This document shows, piece by piece, positions 53,772 through 64,000 of a stretch of 64,000 nucleotides of DNA. This DNA is from Rhabditophanes sp. KR3021 (Eukaryota > Nematoda > Chromadorea > Rhabditida > Alloionematidae): positions 7,254,001-7,318,000 of the forward strand of contig CAUJLY010000002.1 of NCBI GenBank assembly GCA_963281155.1. The letters are read 5' to 3'. Position numbers and translations under genes: made by a program. Each line of letters starts with the position of its first letter. Position 1 is the stretch's first letter. The notes under the pieces are model-generated. The model was not told the origin of the DNA. It searched no databases and saw only the letters and a program-made list of their open reading frames with translations.

Positions 53772-54551
53772 CCAATTGCTTTAACAAAAATCGTAAATAT
53801 TAATTAATATATTGGTCTTTCAAATTATATGTATACCATAAAATCTGATCCTTAACAAGTCGATCGGATGACAAGGCAGTGTCGCGGCAAATCCACCACT
53901 GGAACCTGCCAATCAACATCTCATACCCTTTGATACTCTTTTAGTTCATCAATTAATATAAGGGCATGATTGGTTCATTTAAAATATTTGTCACCTTTCA
54001 ATATACTCACAAAAATGGAGTGGTTCTGGACTTGTGGCGCTTTTGTTCTTGTGATTACCGAATAAATGTGTGTGTACGATTAATTTATACATCTTTTAAA
54101 TAAATTCTATTTATTGGATATTCATCCTATTCAGCTTTTTTCCTTTCTTGTAAAGTACACAAAATAGATTATTTTTGTGATATTATTTGTAATTAATTAC
54201 GACATGTGCCTTTGAGGAATGTCAAATAAGAAAGAGCAATTGCCGCCAAATGTGTACTCTAATCTAAACAAAATAATCACAAAGTTCAATGTGCTTACAA
54301 AAGGCAGAAAGAATATATTGACAAGACATATTTAGAGTAACAGATTAGAAGTGTAGTCGAAATGTTTGTCCATAATTTTGCATATTATCTAAGTAAAATA
54401 TAGAAGAACTTCCTAAAATAGATGTACTAACGTGTCTTTTTAATTGCATACTACAAGTTACCTGATTTTGGACAAAAATTGGGCAGGACTCAATCGAATA
54501 ATTATAAAATTACAAAACACAACTTCAGATCAAATTGAATTTATTAAGAAT
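53772..54551. other. 3' flank of the kinase gene
   Basis: AT-rich; no gene. AATAAA-like signals near 54060-54105. Confidence 0.4.
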
Positions 54552-54903
54552 TTAGGAAAAGTTATGTATGATAGAATAAATTAATTTTTCGGATTTTCTC
54601 CTGTTAGTTGATTTTGTAATATCTGTTTTGATAGTGGTCCCATGTGTTTGAGCAGCTGGATGGATGTTTTCCTTTTTGGTATTGTTGTACTGGTCCATAA
54701 TCCTGATCTTGTTTGTACTCTTGGCCAGTTGTTTGATTCCAATCTCTCTGTCCTTGTAGCTGTTGTTGTGGTTGAAGTTGTTCTTGGAGATGTTCTTGGT
54801 GAATCTGTCGTTGTGTAAATGTTTTTGAGACGAGGCCATTGGATAGACGGATTTTGATTCTATAGAAGGCTGTTTTAAAACAGTCAATGCACTTGACAAG
54901 CAC
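54552..54903 (-). other. Gln/Asn-rich region open in two frames
   Basis: Two overlapping minus-strand frames of about 100 and 115 codons are both open. One is Gln-rich (QEHLQEQLQPQQQLQGQRDW, GPVQQYQKGKHPSS); the other is Asn/Lys/Ser-rich (NNSYKDREIGIKQLAKSTNK). CAA/CAACAAC-type repeats keep both frames free of stops. No domain is recognised and no clear ATG context or introns decide between them. It could be a disordered exon of an unknown gene or a repeat-derived chance frame. Confidence 0.3.
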
Positions 54904-55258
54904 TATTTTGATAGTATAATTTATTGGAAAGCAGTATTACATGTTAGTCATGCCAAATCTAAGAAAGAATGAATGTTTTAACTCTAATGCTAAATCATTT
55001 TCTTGGCCGAGCAACAAGATTAGAAGAAATTAAATTTGGAACTATACAAGACACCCCGTAACGTAATATTCCAAGACCATTGCCTGAATTTGCTTTTAAT
55101 CAAAACAATATTTTTTGTTTTCTCTTAAAATCAAAAATATAAGAAGCATTAAGTTAAGTTATATATGACCCCAATATAGAATTCAGATTCAATATAATCA
55201 AAAACAGTCGATTTTATGAAATAAAACATTAAGCAAATTTAAATACCTATGCAAATGT
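54904..55258. other. AT-rich spacer
   Basis: Nothing supported. Confidence 0.4.
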
Positions 55259-56208
55259 GTGTTCGGTTTCAAACTTTCTATGGATAATCTTTGCAGGCTT
55301 CAACTTGTAGGAGCATTGGAATCATTTGAACCAACTTTTTCTCAATTTCAGTATATCACACATTTATCTATTAAAGATACTGTTTCTCTTGAAACGTATC
55401 GATCATTTGAAACTGTAAATTCCAGACAACCTACAAACTTTAAATATATAACATCCTCAATGCTGAAACTTAAAACTCTGAAGTTTGATACATGTTGGTC
55501 ACCGTCTGTTTTAATGAACGTTCGAGTATATCTTTTCCAAAGACAGTCGAATGTTTGACAATAGAAAAGCCAAAAATAAATTTAACTCATTTTAATATTC
55601 AATTAAATTAAGCATATCCAAGCTTGGAGTCTTTTGATTTTCGCTTGATATGGAGATGGTCATATTATCCAAACTGGCTAAAGGAACTTCCAAACACTCA
55701 ATCTAATTTTTTTATGCTGTTTCAACATTTGGAAATCCTTTATATAGATTGCGTGAAAAAGACTTTATTTATTTTCCAAATGAAGTAAGAAAAATTGTTA
55801 TTGGCTGTCAGATTAATGGCCTTGATCGCTCTACTGATGTAAGCCAGTTATTAGAACAAAATTGTAATGATTGCAATAAAAAAGTGGCAACAATATCTCA
55901 ACCATTGCCAAGTTGAACTCAAAAAGGCATGCTTTTATAGAGAATGTTTTTGTTGTAAAAATGAATTATTTTTGCAAAATGTAAAAATCGAACGTTGTGC
56001 GTTAGATCAAGTAAATTACACTTATTTTGCAAATTCTTATGATTGGGATCTTTATGGAGAATATCACAAAAAACCATATTTATCTGGCAGACTCAATTCA
56101 TTTTATTTTCATAAAGCTACCTTATTATTTGTAACTCCACATACTCTTATGATAAATTGGGAATTTATTTCCACCTGTGCATATATTATATTTCTTAATT
56201 ATTTATGA
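55259..56208 (+). pseudogene. Leucine-rich orphan relic, copy C
   Basis: A first frame (55259-55558) reads LSMDNLCRLQLVGALESFEP, QFQYITHLSIKDTVSLETYR and SSMLKLKTLKFDTCWSP, irregular LRRs. Then about 55620-55745 gives PSLESFDFRL and LFQHLEILYIDC in other frames. The last frame (55867-56208) has CCKNELFLQNVKIERCALDQ and NYTYFANSYDWDLYGEYHKK. That end matches relic A at 16.85 kb (CSNIETPFENVSISR, DQIYYIYFANAKDWNLHKEH). No intact N terminus; several stops. It defines, with relics A and B, an unnamed family. Confidence 0.5.
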
Positions 56209-56349
56209 AAGATTCTTTTATTTTATGAGAAATTAAGTATTAGCTCATGCAAAAAGAAAATGATTAATAAAGAGACTTAGGTCATTTTAAGTAAATAACT
56301 AATTTAATATATTCCCCATTTTTAAAACCATTAATTTTTCTGACACAAA

Positions 56350-58860
56350 TAAAATATGCACTTAATTAGACAACATGAATTAAAAATAGATGCTTTGGAA
56401 ATAAAAGAACTTTCCATACAATAATGTTTTATTTCAAATTATAACCAAATTTTGGAACTGCAATCATTTATATCTGGTAATTTTATATCCATAATACTCC
56501 AGGTTTTGTTATTTTTGCTGTATGATTGAATTTGGTCTTCAGCTCCTGCAATAATAATGGATGTTTCATTTTCTATGGATCTTGCACCCCAAACAGGAAT
56601 AGTCAAATTTGCAAGTTTATCCCATTTGTTATTTGTTATGTCGTAAACTTGGCACAATGAATCAGTATTTGTACCTCCTGAACATGTTATTGTATGTTCA
56701 AACACAGACAGAGCAGTATAAAATGTTCCATTTGGAATATCAGCCAAAAAACTCCATTTACCCTCACGTGGATCAAATCTAAACACTTTATTTATCTAAT
56801 TAGTGCCTCTAATTACCTTTGGAACTTGTTAGAATCATAATCTCCTACAGCATAAATAATTTCATCAACAATAACTGAATCGTGAAAACCAATGCGTTTT
56901 AATAATTTTGGAGCATCAATCCATTTAATTTTTTCAGGTTCGAAACTAAATATAAAATAAATGTAAATATTTTCATACTTACTATTCAACAGTGTTAATT
57001 GAATTCCAATTTAATTGTCCACCAATAACATAAATTCTATTTGAGTGAACAACAGATGAATAAACATTTTTATTACAAGTCATTTCCAATGAAAGAACTT
57101 CAGATTTGTTACTTTCCAAATTATACCTAAAAATGCTTAGTTATTAATTAAAACTGAGAACATACTTTTCGATTTTTTTGCTATTTCCATTTCCTAATAC
57201 AAATACATCATTTCCTATTTTTTCTGAGCAATGACACCATTTTCCAATAGATAAATTCCCGATTGTTTTTACTGAATTTTGTTTTATATCAATTTCAACA
57301 ACTGATTGATCTGAATAAACCCCTCCAACTTAAAAAATATAATTATTTATTAATTCAAGACTTACACAAGATCATTTTTGAGTAACTATTTTTTGAAACT
57401 ATGCTGCTCACAGAAATATTCTTATTTTTTTTCCCGCAAATTTTAAAGACTAGAAATTCCACTAAATCCGGGATCAAGTAAATATTTTTATTTTTTTTAA
57501 TATATTCCTCTAATGTTATACGTCCAACTTTTGTATAATCAATTTGTAAAATTAAATCGAGCCAATCCGAATTTCTGTTTTTAAGGTCATATTCGACCCA
57601 GCGTGTAATTATATCTAAAATTATTACTTGATCCTTATCCTTGATAAAATCTTTCCTCATAAGTCTTAAGAAATTGTCTCTTGAAAATGAATCAAAAGCC
57701 TTAATTTCACAGAGAGCTTTAAAGTTGGTGGTTATCAACTGTTCAGTCAAATTATGATACTCTTCGAGCTCAGATCTACTAGAGTTTTCATAGAAAATGC
57801 CTTGGTAAATAACAAAATCTTTTTTTTTAATCCATTCAATTAATTTAATCTAAATAAATAATTAAAAGTTACTCAAAATTAACGCACTCTTATATCAGCC
57901 GAGTTTAACTCAATTTGAACTTGCAAAAAAGCGACAATCTTATCCCCATCAATTTTAAAGTCATCTCCAGAATGAACATATTCATAGTAAACTTTAAAAT
58001 CGGCAATCTTCAAACTCTTAATATCAAATTTGGCTGAAACAATCAAGTTTATCAAAAGAATATATTGATAAACTTACTTTTGGTGACATCCTTGGTGAGC
58101 AAATCATAAAAATATTTGTTATGTCCAGCCAAGATCATTCTTGAAACTTTCATAGATCCGTCACTGAATACTAATTCAGCATCATTAAAAAGTCTAGCTT
58201 CAAACAAATTGGGAAAATATTGGTAGATCATTTCTTAATTTAGTAAAGAAAAAGGTATTCTTAAACAAGAGTAGAAAATTGCTTGTTTGAGAGAAGGAAA
58301 ATGTGGTTATGTAAGGATTGCTATCAATATATTTGGAGATAAGAATGTGACGGAGTTTTATAATTTCTGATCACAACTGATAATTCTATATCAAACTTAA
58401 ATAATAATTCCAAAAGTATGTGTCATCGAAAATATAAAATTTAGAGACGTATGCGATTATACATTTGCAAAAACTGACTAACACATTTTGAATGATTGTA
58501 AGTTTTGTCCAAGCATTACAAATAAATAGAACGGGATATATTCTGCATAGTTAAATGTCTTTGAAAATAATAAAACAAATTGATTTAATAAATAGTTTTA
58601 TTCAACATTAAAAAGTAGTTTTTAAAAATCAATGATTAATTAATGGTTAACAAAAATAGTTATTAAAAGGATAATGAGCTAATTAATTGTTATCCTTAAC
58701 AGGTCTAATTTTACATAAATGTGTTTCTGGACATAAAAGCATGTCTCCATTACTTGACAACACCAAATATTCTTTTTCTTCCCCATTTTTTATATGGATA
58801 TCTTTAACAGTTCCCTTGGTTTTGAAATGATCTCCAAAAACAAAGCGACACGGTTCATTA
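56350..58860. repeat. Segmental duplication, parental copy (inverted partner 7846-10357)
   Basis: The reverse complement of this block matches 7846-10357 from the last SPT5 codons to about 90 nt past the BTB-Kelch stop, including all intron positions and lengths close to identical. Contiguity with the full SPT5 gene marks it as the source. Confidence 0.88.
56439..58231 (-). CDS. BTB-BACK-Kelch protein, parental copy
   Basis: Seven exons: 58231-58078, 58033-57888, 57849-57366, 57328-57166, 57126-56983, 56945-56817 and 56778-56439; GT-AG introns of 37-44 nt; 519 aa. The exon lengths equal those of the 8466-10265 copy except the last, which is 6 nt shorter. There the terminal Kelch core reads IIIAGAEDQIQSYS instead of IIVAGGFNTDQIQSYS, losing the double glycine. 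BTB (MKVSRMILAGHNKYFYDLL), BACK (FDSFSRDNFLRLMRKDFIKD, RWVEYDLKNRNSDWLDLI) and Kelch blades are kept. KLHL-type adaptors feed substrates to Cullin-3 ligases. It lies tail-on behind SPT5, the same orientation, about 450 nt downstream. Confidence 0.87.
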
Positions 58861-61800
58861 CGTTTTGGAGGAACAGGTAAGATATTCTCATTATTATGAG
58901 TTTCAACTGAATGATCATCTTCGAATTGAACTTTTACACAATCTACGTCGAAATCTGAAATAAAACCAAGTCTTTCAACTTTTGGTCCTTTACGACCATT
59001 TTTGGTATCAGACATCACTTTCACATGCATTCCAACCATTGCCCAGCACCCACTTCTCATGTGATTATCAAAGTGAGCTGTTTGTCCCTTGGAACCTGAA
59101 GCTAGGTTCGAGGCAGGAGTCATTGCATCAAAGGACATTCCTGGTGTCATTGGAACTCCTCCGCTGTAAGGTGTTGCTACGCTCATGAAGGCTCCAGGTG
59201 TTTGTGGGTTGACTGATCCTAATTGGAAGTCTTCATTAATATTATAAGTATCTAGAGCATAGTCATCTTCACCTCCATATTCATGTCTTGGAGTTGCAAT
59301 AGTTTGCTCATACCCATCATCAAAGTTTGGATTAGGCGTTTGAGAACCATACATCGGTGTTTTGGAGCCCTGCATTGGTGTCTTTGATCCCATCCCATAA
59401 TTCTCATCCTCTTCAACTAAACCTTCATCGTCGTTTCTTGAAGTGTTGCGGCTGTTGTTGCTGTTGTAGCTTGAGTTACTTTGACTATTTCTATTACCAG
59501 AGAAAGTTGATCTACCACCACTGCCTGCAAAAGCAGTCGAGCCATCATTTGCAGACAAACGAGCTACACTCACATTGATGGTTTTGCAATTTGTGTGTAA
59601 TTCGACTCTAGCTACATCTTGAGTAACATCTTTAACACAACCGAGGTAAGATTTGTAAGGTCCACCTGTAATAGTTACAGCCTTCCCAATAAGTGGATTT
59701 CTGCCTGGTGGTCTAAAAGCACCCCCGCCACGTCCACCTTGTCCGCCACCTCTACCTCCTCCTTGCCCTCCTCTCTGGCCCATCCCTCCCCTTCCATTAG
59801 GGTCACCTCTATTGTTTCCGGGCAATACAGGAACTTTAAAACTATCTGGTCTAGTGACAGAATCAATTGCACTAAGAATACCAGTTTTCAAAGTCTTGAT
59901 ATTTTCAAGATTGGTTCTATCACTTTCATTACCTTGCGGTAAAGTAGCTCCATATAACAAGATGTCTTTTTGATTGACACAGAAATATCCGCAGTTTTCC
60001 TTATGTTTGGATGCAAACACAAATATACTTCTTTTGTAAATAAATTTAATCTGGGCTACCACTTTTTCCTCGTACTTTTTCTTCTGACAGAATGGACCAT
60101 CTAAAATAGTTACTTGGTCTCCGGCAGTGATTTTGTTTTTATTCATGTCAAAGCAGGGGGTTCTTTTGTTGTCCAATTTAGTAGCGATCTGAGAAGGATT
60201 CTTAGATACCAAAACATTTGATTGAGTGAGGATGTCAAGGGAGTTTCTCCCGATTCTAACAATAACTCCAACAGTCCCCGCATCAATCAGAACAAAATCC
60301 AGATGAGAAAACTTCCCCTGAGAATCAACTCCAACCGAAATTTCATTCGACAACGTACAATCATTTGGCAATATTTGAAGTTCTTGCTTTGTTAAGTCAG
60401 AAACATAGAAGACTTTGTTGTCTGCGTACTTAACCACAATACCAGTATCACCAGCTTCTTTCCCCGAATCAACCTTAATATGATCACTCACATCGAAGTA
60501 TTTGCTAATTTGCTCTGGCGGAACTTCAACAGACTGGGTATTGTATCTTCCTAGATTCTTAGGCTTGATAACGATCAACTTTTCTTTGACTTCGATGATT
60601 TCTCCCTTTACTCCAGTCAATTCACCATCCTGAATTTCTACCTTTTCTCCTACTTGGTACTTCATGTACAAAAGTTCGATTCTCTGTCTTTTGAAGCCAT
60701 CAGACTTGTTGTCAGTGTCTGCAACTTTGAAAATTTCGATCTCATCTGCACTAGGTCTTACATCAGCTGAATAGACAGTGTCAGTCGAAAACCATTTATA
60801 GCCAAAACCTTTCTTGTACTGAATACCCTCAAAGAGGTAAAAGTCACCCTCTTGAGTGACTTCTCCTCCAATTTTTTGTACCTTCTCCAAATTCAAAGGA
60901 CCTTTTGGGATACGAGAAAACTTTTTCTTTTGTCTTTCAGCTAGCTCAGCCGGAGTAAGAGAGTCTTTCATGTTGCCACGCATCTTTGTATAGTCGATGC
61001 GAGGAAGGTACCTTAGCAATACTTTTCCGTCGGCTGTGTCGGTGTTGATGACTTCGGCTAGATCTTCCTTGTACAACGTCTTCTTGAATCTAACGTAGGC
61101 TCCAGGTTCTAGATTGACAGCTTCCTTTCTGATTGCAATGGTTTCGACGATTTCCTCGTTTGGAACTTTGGAGAAGGTATTGTTCATCAGGATGCCCGGG
61201 ACTCCTTTTACGAAGTTTGTAACTACTGACTTTGAAAAGGCCTCGATATAAATATATTGGTTGAGGTTTTCTTTGACCATAATAGAGCAAATACTCGTAT
61301 TTTCGCCTCTGTTTCTTTCACTGCAGAATTTCTTGAAAAGAGTAGCTCCAGTCGTTTTGGCCTCTCCGATACGGGTTTTTATGATAAAGATAGCTGGGTC
61401 TTGGTCACTTCGAACTGTATTGGTTTGCTTGGTAAAGCCAGACTCGTCCATATCTTCGAAGTCTTCAGGCCTTTGAACTGGCCCTTTCTTGTACTTTTCA
61501 GTAAAATAGACATTCAACTCGTCTTCGTTCATGTCTTGGTATTTGGACTTTTTACGAGTTTCGAATTTTTCTGTTTGTTTACGGTGCATTTCCAACTCAC
61601 GAGACTCGGCATTTTCATTGTAAAGGTCATCATCTGACATCACTTCTTCTTCATTATCGGACTCGGAAATATCGTCATTGATGAAAGGATTGGCCTTGGT
61701 CTTTCTTTTAATGTTTATTTCCTCATCCTCATCCAAATCGTCTCCCTCATCTTCACTTTCATCAGACATAACATCAGGAGCCTTGTCCTCCTCAATTTTA

Positions 61801-62137
61801 GCCTTTTTGATGGGTTGTTTACTGGTGGATGGTTCGGTGTCAGGTGTTATTGGTCGTTTGCTCTGAAAATACCATACTAATTATTTTATCCAAATATCAC
61901 AACAAACTTACAGATGCCTTTGATGGGCCTTCCTCAGTCTTAGAAGACTTTTTCTTTGACTTCCTTTTGTTCCTAGCAGTCATCTCCACGTCCGAATCAT
62001 CGGAAGCAATGTCAACTCTACGGCGCTAAAAGGCATATCTTCATATTAAATAAAACGAACGGACAACTTACAGAAACATGCTTTTTTCTATCCTCTCCCT
62101 CAGAACTTTCGTCTGATGCACCTGATGAATACGGCAT
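58683..62137 (-). CDS. SUPT5H: Transcription elongation factor SPT5 (DSIF large subunit)
   Basis: Three exons: 62137-62072, 62025-61912 and 61862-58683; introns of 46 and 49 nt, phase 0; 1119 aa. The N terminus (MPYSSGASDESSEGEDRKKH) is acidic with Lys-rich nuclear signals (TARNKRKSKKKSSK). The NGN domain (about 210-300; DPAIFIIKTRIGEAKTTGAT) is followed by several KOW domains (for example YQVGEKVEIQDGELTGVKGE, FDVSDHIKVDSGKEAGDTGI), a Gly/Arg-rich stretch, then a C-terminal repeat region with GSKTPMQGSKTPMYGSQTP and ATPYSGGVPMTPGMSFDAMT. The last KOW-like end is IRPVKDNN. With SPT4 it clamps RNA polymerase II; the TP repeats are P-TEFb targets in the family. An acceptor TTTTTTGTAG lies 16 nt before the ATG. 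Confidence 0.95.
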
Positions 62138-62153
62138 TGTTATTGGTTATATA

Positions 62154-62163
62154 CTACAAAAAA
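62154..62163 (-). promoter_or_regulatory. Splice acceptor before SPT5 start codon
   Basis: Minus-strand TTTTTTGTAG ends 16 nt before ATG; same arrangement as other housekeeping genes here. Confidence 0.5.
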
Positions 62164-63854
62164 TAAAAAAAATTATTAAATTTTAAGGAAATGAATAAAT
62201 ATTATTGTAATGTGTTGTTATTCAAAAAATCGTCCTAAACATTTAGAGACACTGTACTCCACATAAAGTCGGTAGTCAGAGCACTTCCGGATTTGCGATC
62301 AATAAGTGTAGAGATGCAAATAGACAAATTTGGTTTGGTAGTTGTTTTTTAAGGGGAATTTTGTGTGGGAAGGAAGTTGTGGTAGTTAAATATGGTGAAA
62401 ACGGATCAATAGAGTGTGGATAAATCTTTTAATGGGAAGGAAACTGTGAGATGGATGTGTAGATTATGTGATGGCAGGAATAGTTTTTTTGGTAGATAAT
62501 GGCATTGTTTTAGTATTAAAAGGTGTAGATGTTAGGCCGGGTAGTTATTTGTAGGTGAAATCAAGAATTTGGTGAAGCAATATTAAATGACTTGGTTAGG
62601 CTTGTATGCCATTTGGAAGCTATGCAAAAAGTAAATTCTTACAGAATAAATAAGTAAATGTAGTTATTATTGTCTCTGATTTATTAATGCGGTTTTTAAA
62701 GCAGATTACAAGTTATTCGTCTTTGAGATTTATTTAAAGTTGCTGTAAACCTTGGTGAAATCTTTATTTAGACAGCAAATCTTAGTCATTCGCTCAAAGT
62801 TGTAAGTTTAATTGACAATATAAGGAGAGTAAAAACGAGCTATGGATAAAAATGTGAATGACTAAATAATGTAGTTTTAGTAGATGGATAAACGTCTGAA
62901 TGATTTAATTAATAATTCTCTTTATATATATGCAAATTCACGTCGTAATCTATTCAAAGGCATTTTCTCCCAAAACTATAGATTATCTCAGCCGAATATA
63001 GCACATACCAATCTAGCATCCTTTACCAAGATTGGAACGGAGTTACATCACTTAGAACAGTTTTCAAGTCTAACAAAGATTAGCATTTTTCTACACAGCA
63101 ATCTCATTGGTCAAGCATAATTGAAGTGACAAAGTGATTACACTCAACGATTTAATTCGAATTCTTTTTAGACTGCCTTCTAAATAACATCAACAAAGTT
63201 TACCAGAAATTAAAATATTATGTTCTGATTTATGATAAAGGACCATGTTAACAGTTACTTTAATTAATAATATCAACAACTTTTCTGTGTGAACTTGAAA
63301 TTTAAAAATAAGTATCAACCATTCATTATGCTTGTTTCATTCTTTTCAAATATTGAATGAATCCTAGCACCAGTTTCTAATACCATTTTTATACAAAATT
63401 ATACTTTGATCCATTGAATTTTATAATGCATAAATTTTGCTTTTGATATGGTGGGTATTACTTCCAAATTATTAAACTTATTCCCCTAATTTAAAAATCA
63501 GGGCATACCACAAATGAATTATTTACTTGATCTCTTTTAAAAGCTTGCCTTATTCGGTTTTGAAGTCCTAATTGTTTCCGATTTATTTATTAATGTATGA
63601 TCTGAATAAGCTTATTTGTTATTCAACATCGCCAACCACATTTGAACATCAAGTGCTAATCTTCAATAACAATCAATAAGAAAAGCTTCTATTCTACGTA
63701 TGATCTAAATTAGTACTCGTCTATTCACATAAAAAAGCGAGTTTGTTAGTAAATATGATATTTTTCACCAAAATGGTGTCACATACAATAGGTGAATTGA
63801 TTTAAATCTATCTAATTTATTCGCTATCATATAACTTAACTTGTTCATTCCATT
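62164..63854. other. 1.7 kb divergent intergenic region
   Basis: A 78-codon ATG frame at 62884-63120 (MDKRLNDLINNSLYIYANSR) has protein-like composition but no homology I can see, no introns, and sits in AT-rich DNA. It is left as unproven. Nothing else is supported. Confidence 0.35.
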
Positions 63855-63865
63855 TATTATTTCAG
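63855..63865 (+). promoter_or_regulatory. Splice acceptor before last gene
   Basis: TTATTATTTCAG ends 9 nt before the ATG at 63875. Confidence 0.45.
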
Positions 63866-63874
63866 TTCTAGGTA

Positions 63875-64000
63875 ATGTTGTTCACACAAATTAGCAAAGA
63901 TGAATACATCAAGGTCTATGAAGCAACTGCCAAAAACGTGGACTTTATTCATACCAATCATTCATTGGATACGGAGATTCGTTCGATGTTCCCATCATCT
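63875..64000 (+). CDS. Unidentified protein, N-terminal fragment
   Basis: Opens with ATG at 63875 after an acceptor-like TTATTTCAG and stays open to the window edge (42 codons): MLFTQISKDEYIKVYEATAK then NVDFIHTNHSLDTEIRSMF. Regular codon use and the upstream acceptor suggest a real gene. Too little is present to recognise a family. Confidence 0.55.
   Translation, partial: MLFTQISKDEYIKVYEATAKNVDFIHTNHSLDTEIRSMFPSS

Noticed and set aside
62884..63120. 78-codon ATG frame
   Set aside because: Kept only as a note: no homology, no introns and AT-rich context give no real support.
1..64000. CRISPR arrays, insertion sequences, prokaryotic operons
   Set aside because: No spaced direct repeats of that type; the genes are eukaryotic with introns.

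Overview
The window looks like nuclear DNA of an AT-rich invertebrate, most likely a nematode. Supporting signs are very short introns (about 38-60 nt) with strict GT...TTTNAG borders, compact single-copy housekeeping genes, ET-module and ShKT-type secreted proteins, a T20D4.11-like secreted protein, seven-transmembrane receptors of nematode chemoreceptor style, and splice-acceptor sequences lying 3-16 nt before the start codon of several housekeeping genes, as expected where spliced-leader trans-splicing occurs. The genus cannot be named from the sequence alone.

Layout. 0-7 kb: 5' end of a DnaJ type-A chaperone gene, RPL14, a C2H2 zinc-finger gene, NDUFA13, SPCS1, then broken pieces of a dynamin and of an MTCH-type mitochondrial carrier. 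7-20 kb: a broken leucine-rich orphan gene; a duplicated block holding the tail of SPT5 plus an intact BTB-Kelch gene; decayed coding remnants; a 5S rRNA gene; tRNA-Asp; a Cys-rich small protein; a secreted two-domain VWA protein; a second broken leucine-rich orphan. 19-30 kb: a chemoreceptor-like GPCR, a solo BTB fragment, a GPI-anchored ET-module gene with a one-base frameshift, a GPCR remnant, a terminal nucleotidyltransferase, a frameshifted ShKT gene, a Pmp3/UPF0057 small membrane protein and a 75-aa zinc-finger protein. 30-47 kb: a DEAD-box helicase relic, NUP62, a second terminal nucleotidyltransferase, a 37-bp tandem repeat, an ET-like relic, a microsomal-type epoxide hydrolase, a T20D4.11-like secreted protein, a second GPCR, a PHYHIP-like gene, BET1, an MDR-type dehydrogenase and FAIM. 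47-64 kb: about 3 kb without a recognisable gene, a DCLK-like CaM-family kinase with a 1.6-kb intron, a third orphan leucine-rich relic, the parental BTB-Kelch gene beside SPT5, and the 5' end of one more gene.

The window mixes conserved single-copy genes (translation, respiration, secretion, nuclear pore, transcription elongation, SNARE, apoptosis inhibition) with a fast-evolving accessory set (BTB-Kelch, LRR orphans, GPCRs, ET/ShKT secreted proteins). The accessory set is where nearly all duplicates and broken copies lie. The clearest structural event is a 2.5-kb inverted duplication, 7.85-10.36 kb against 56.35-58.86 kb. It copied the last SPT5 codons and the whole downstream BTB-Kelch gene to a site about 46 kb away.
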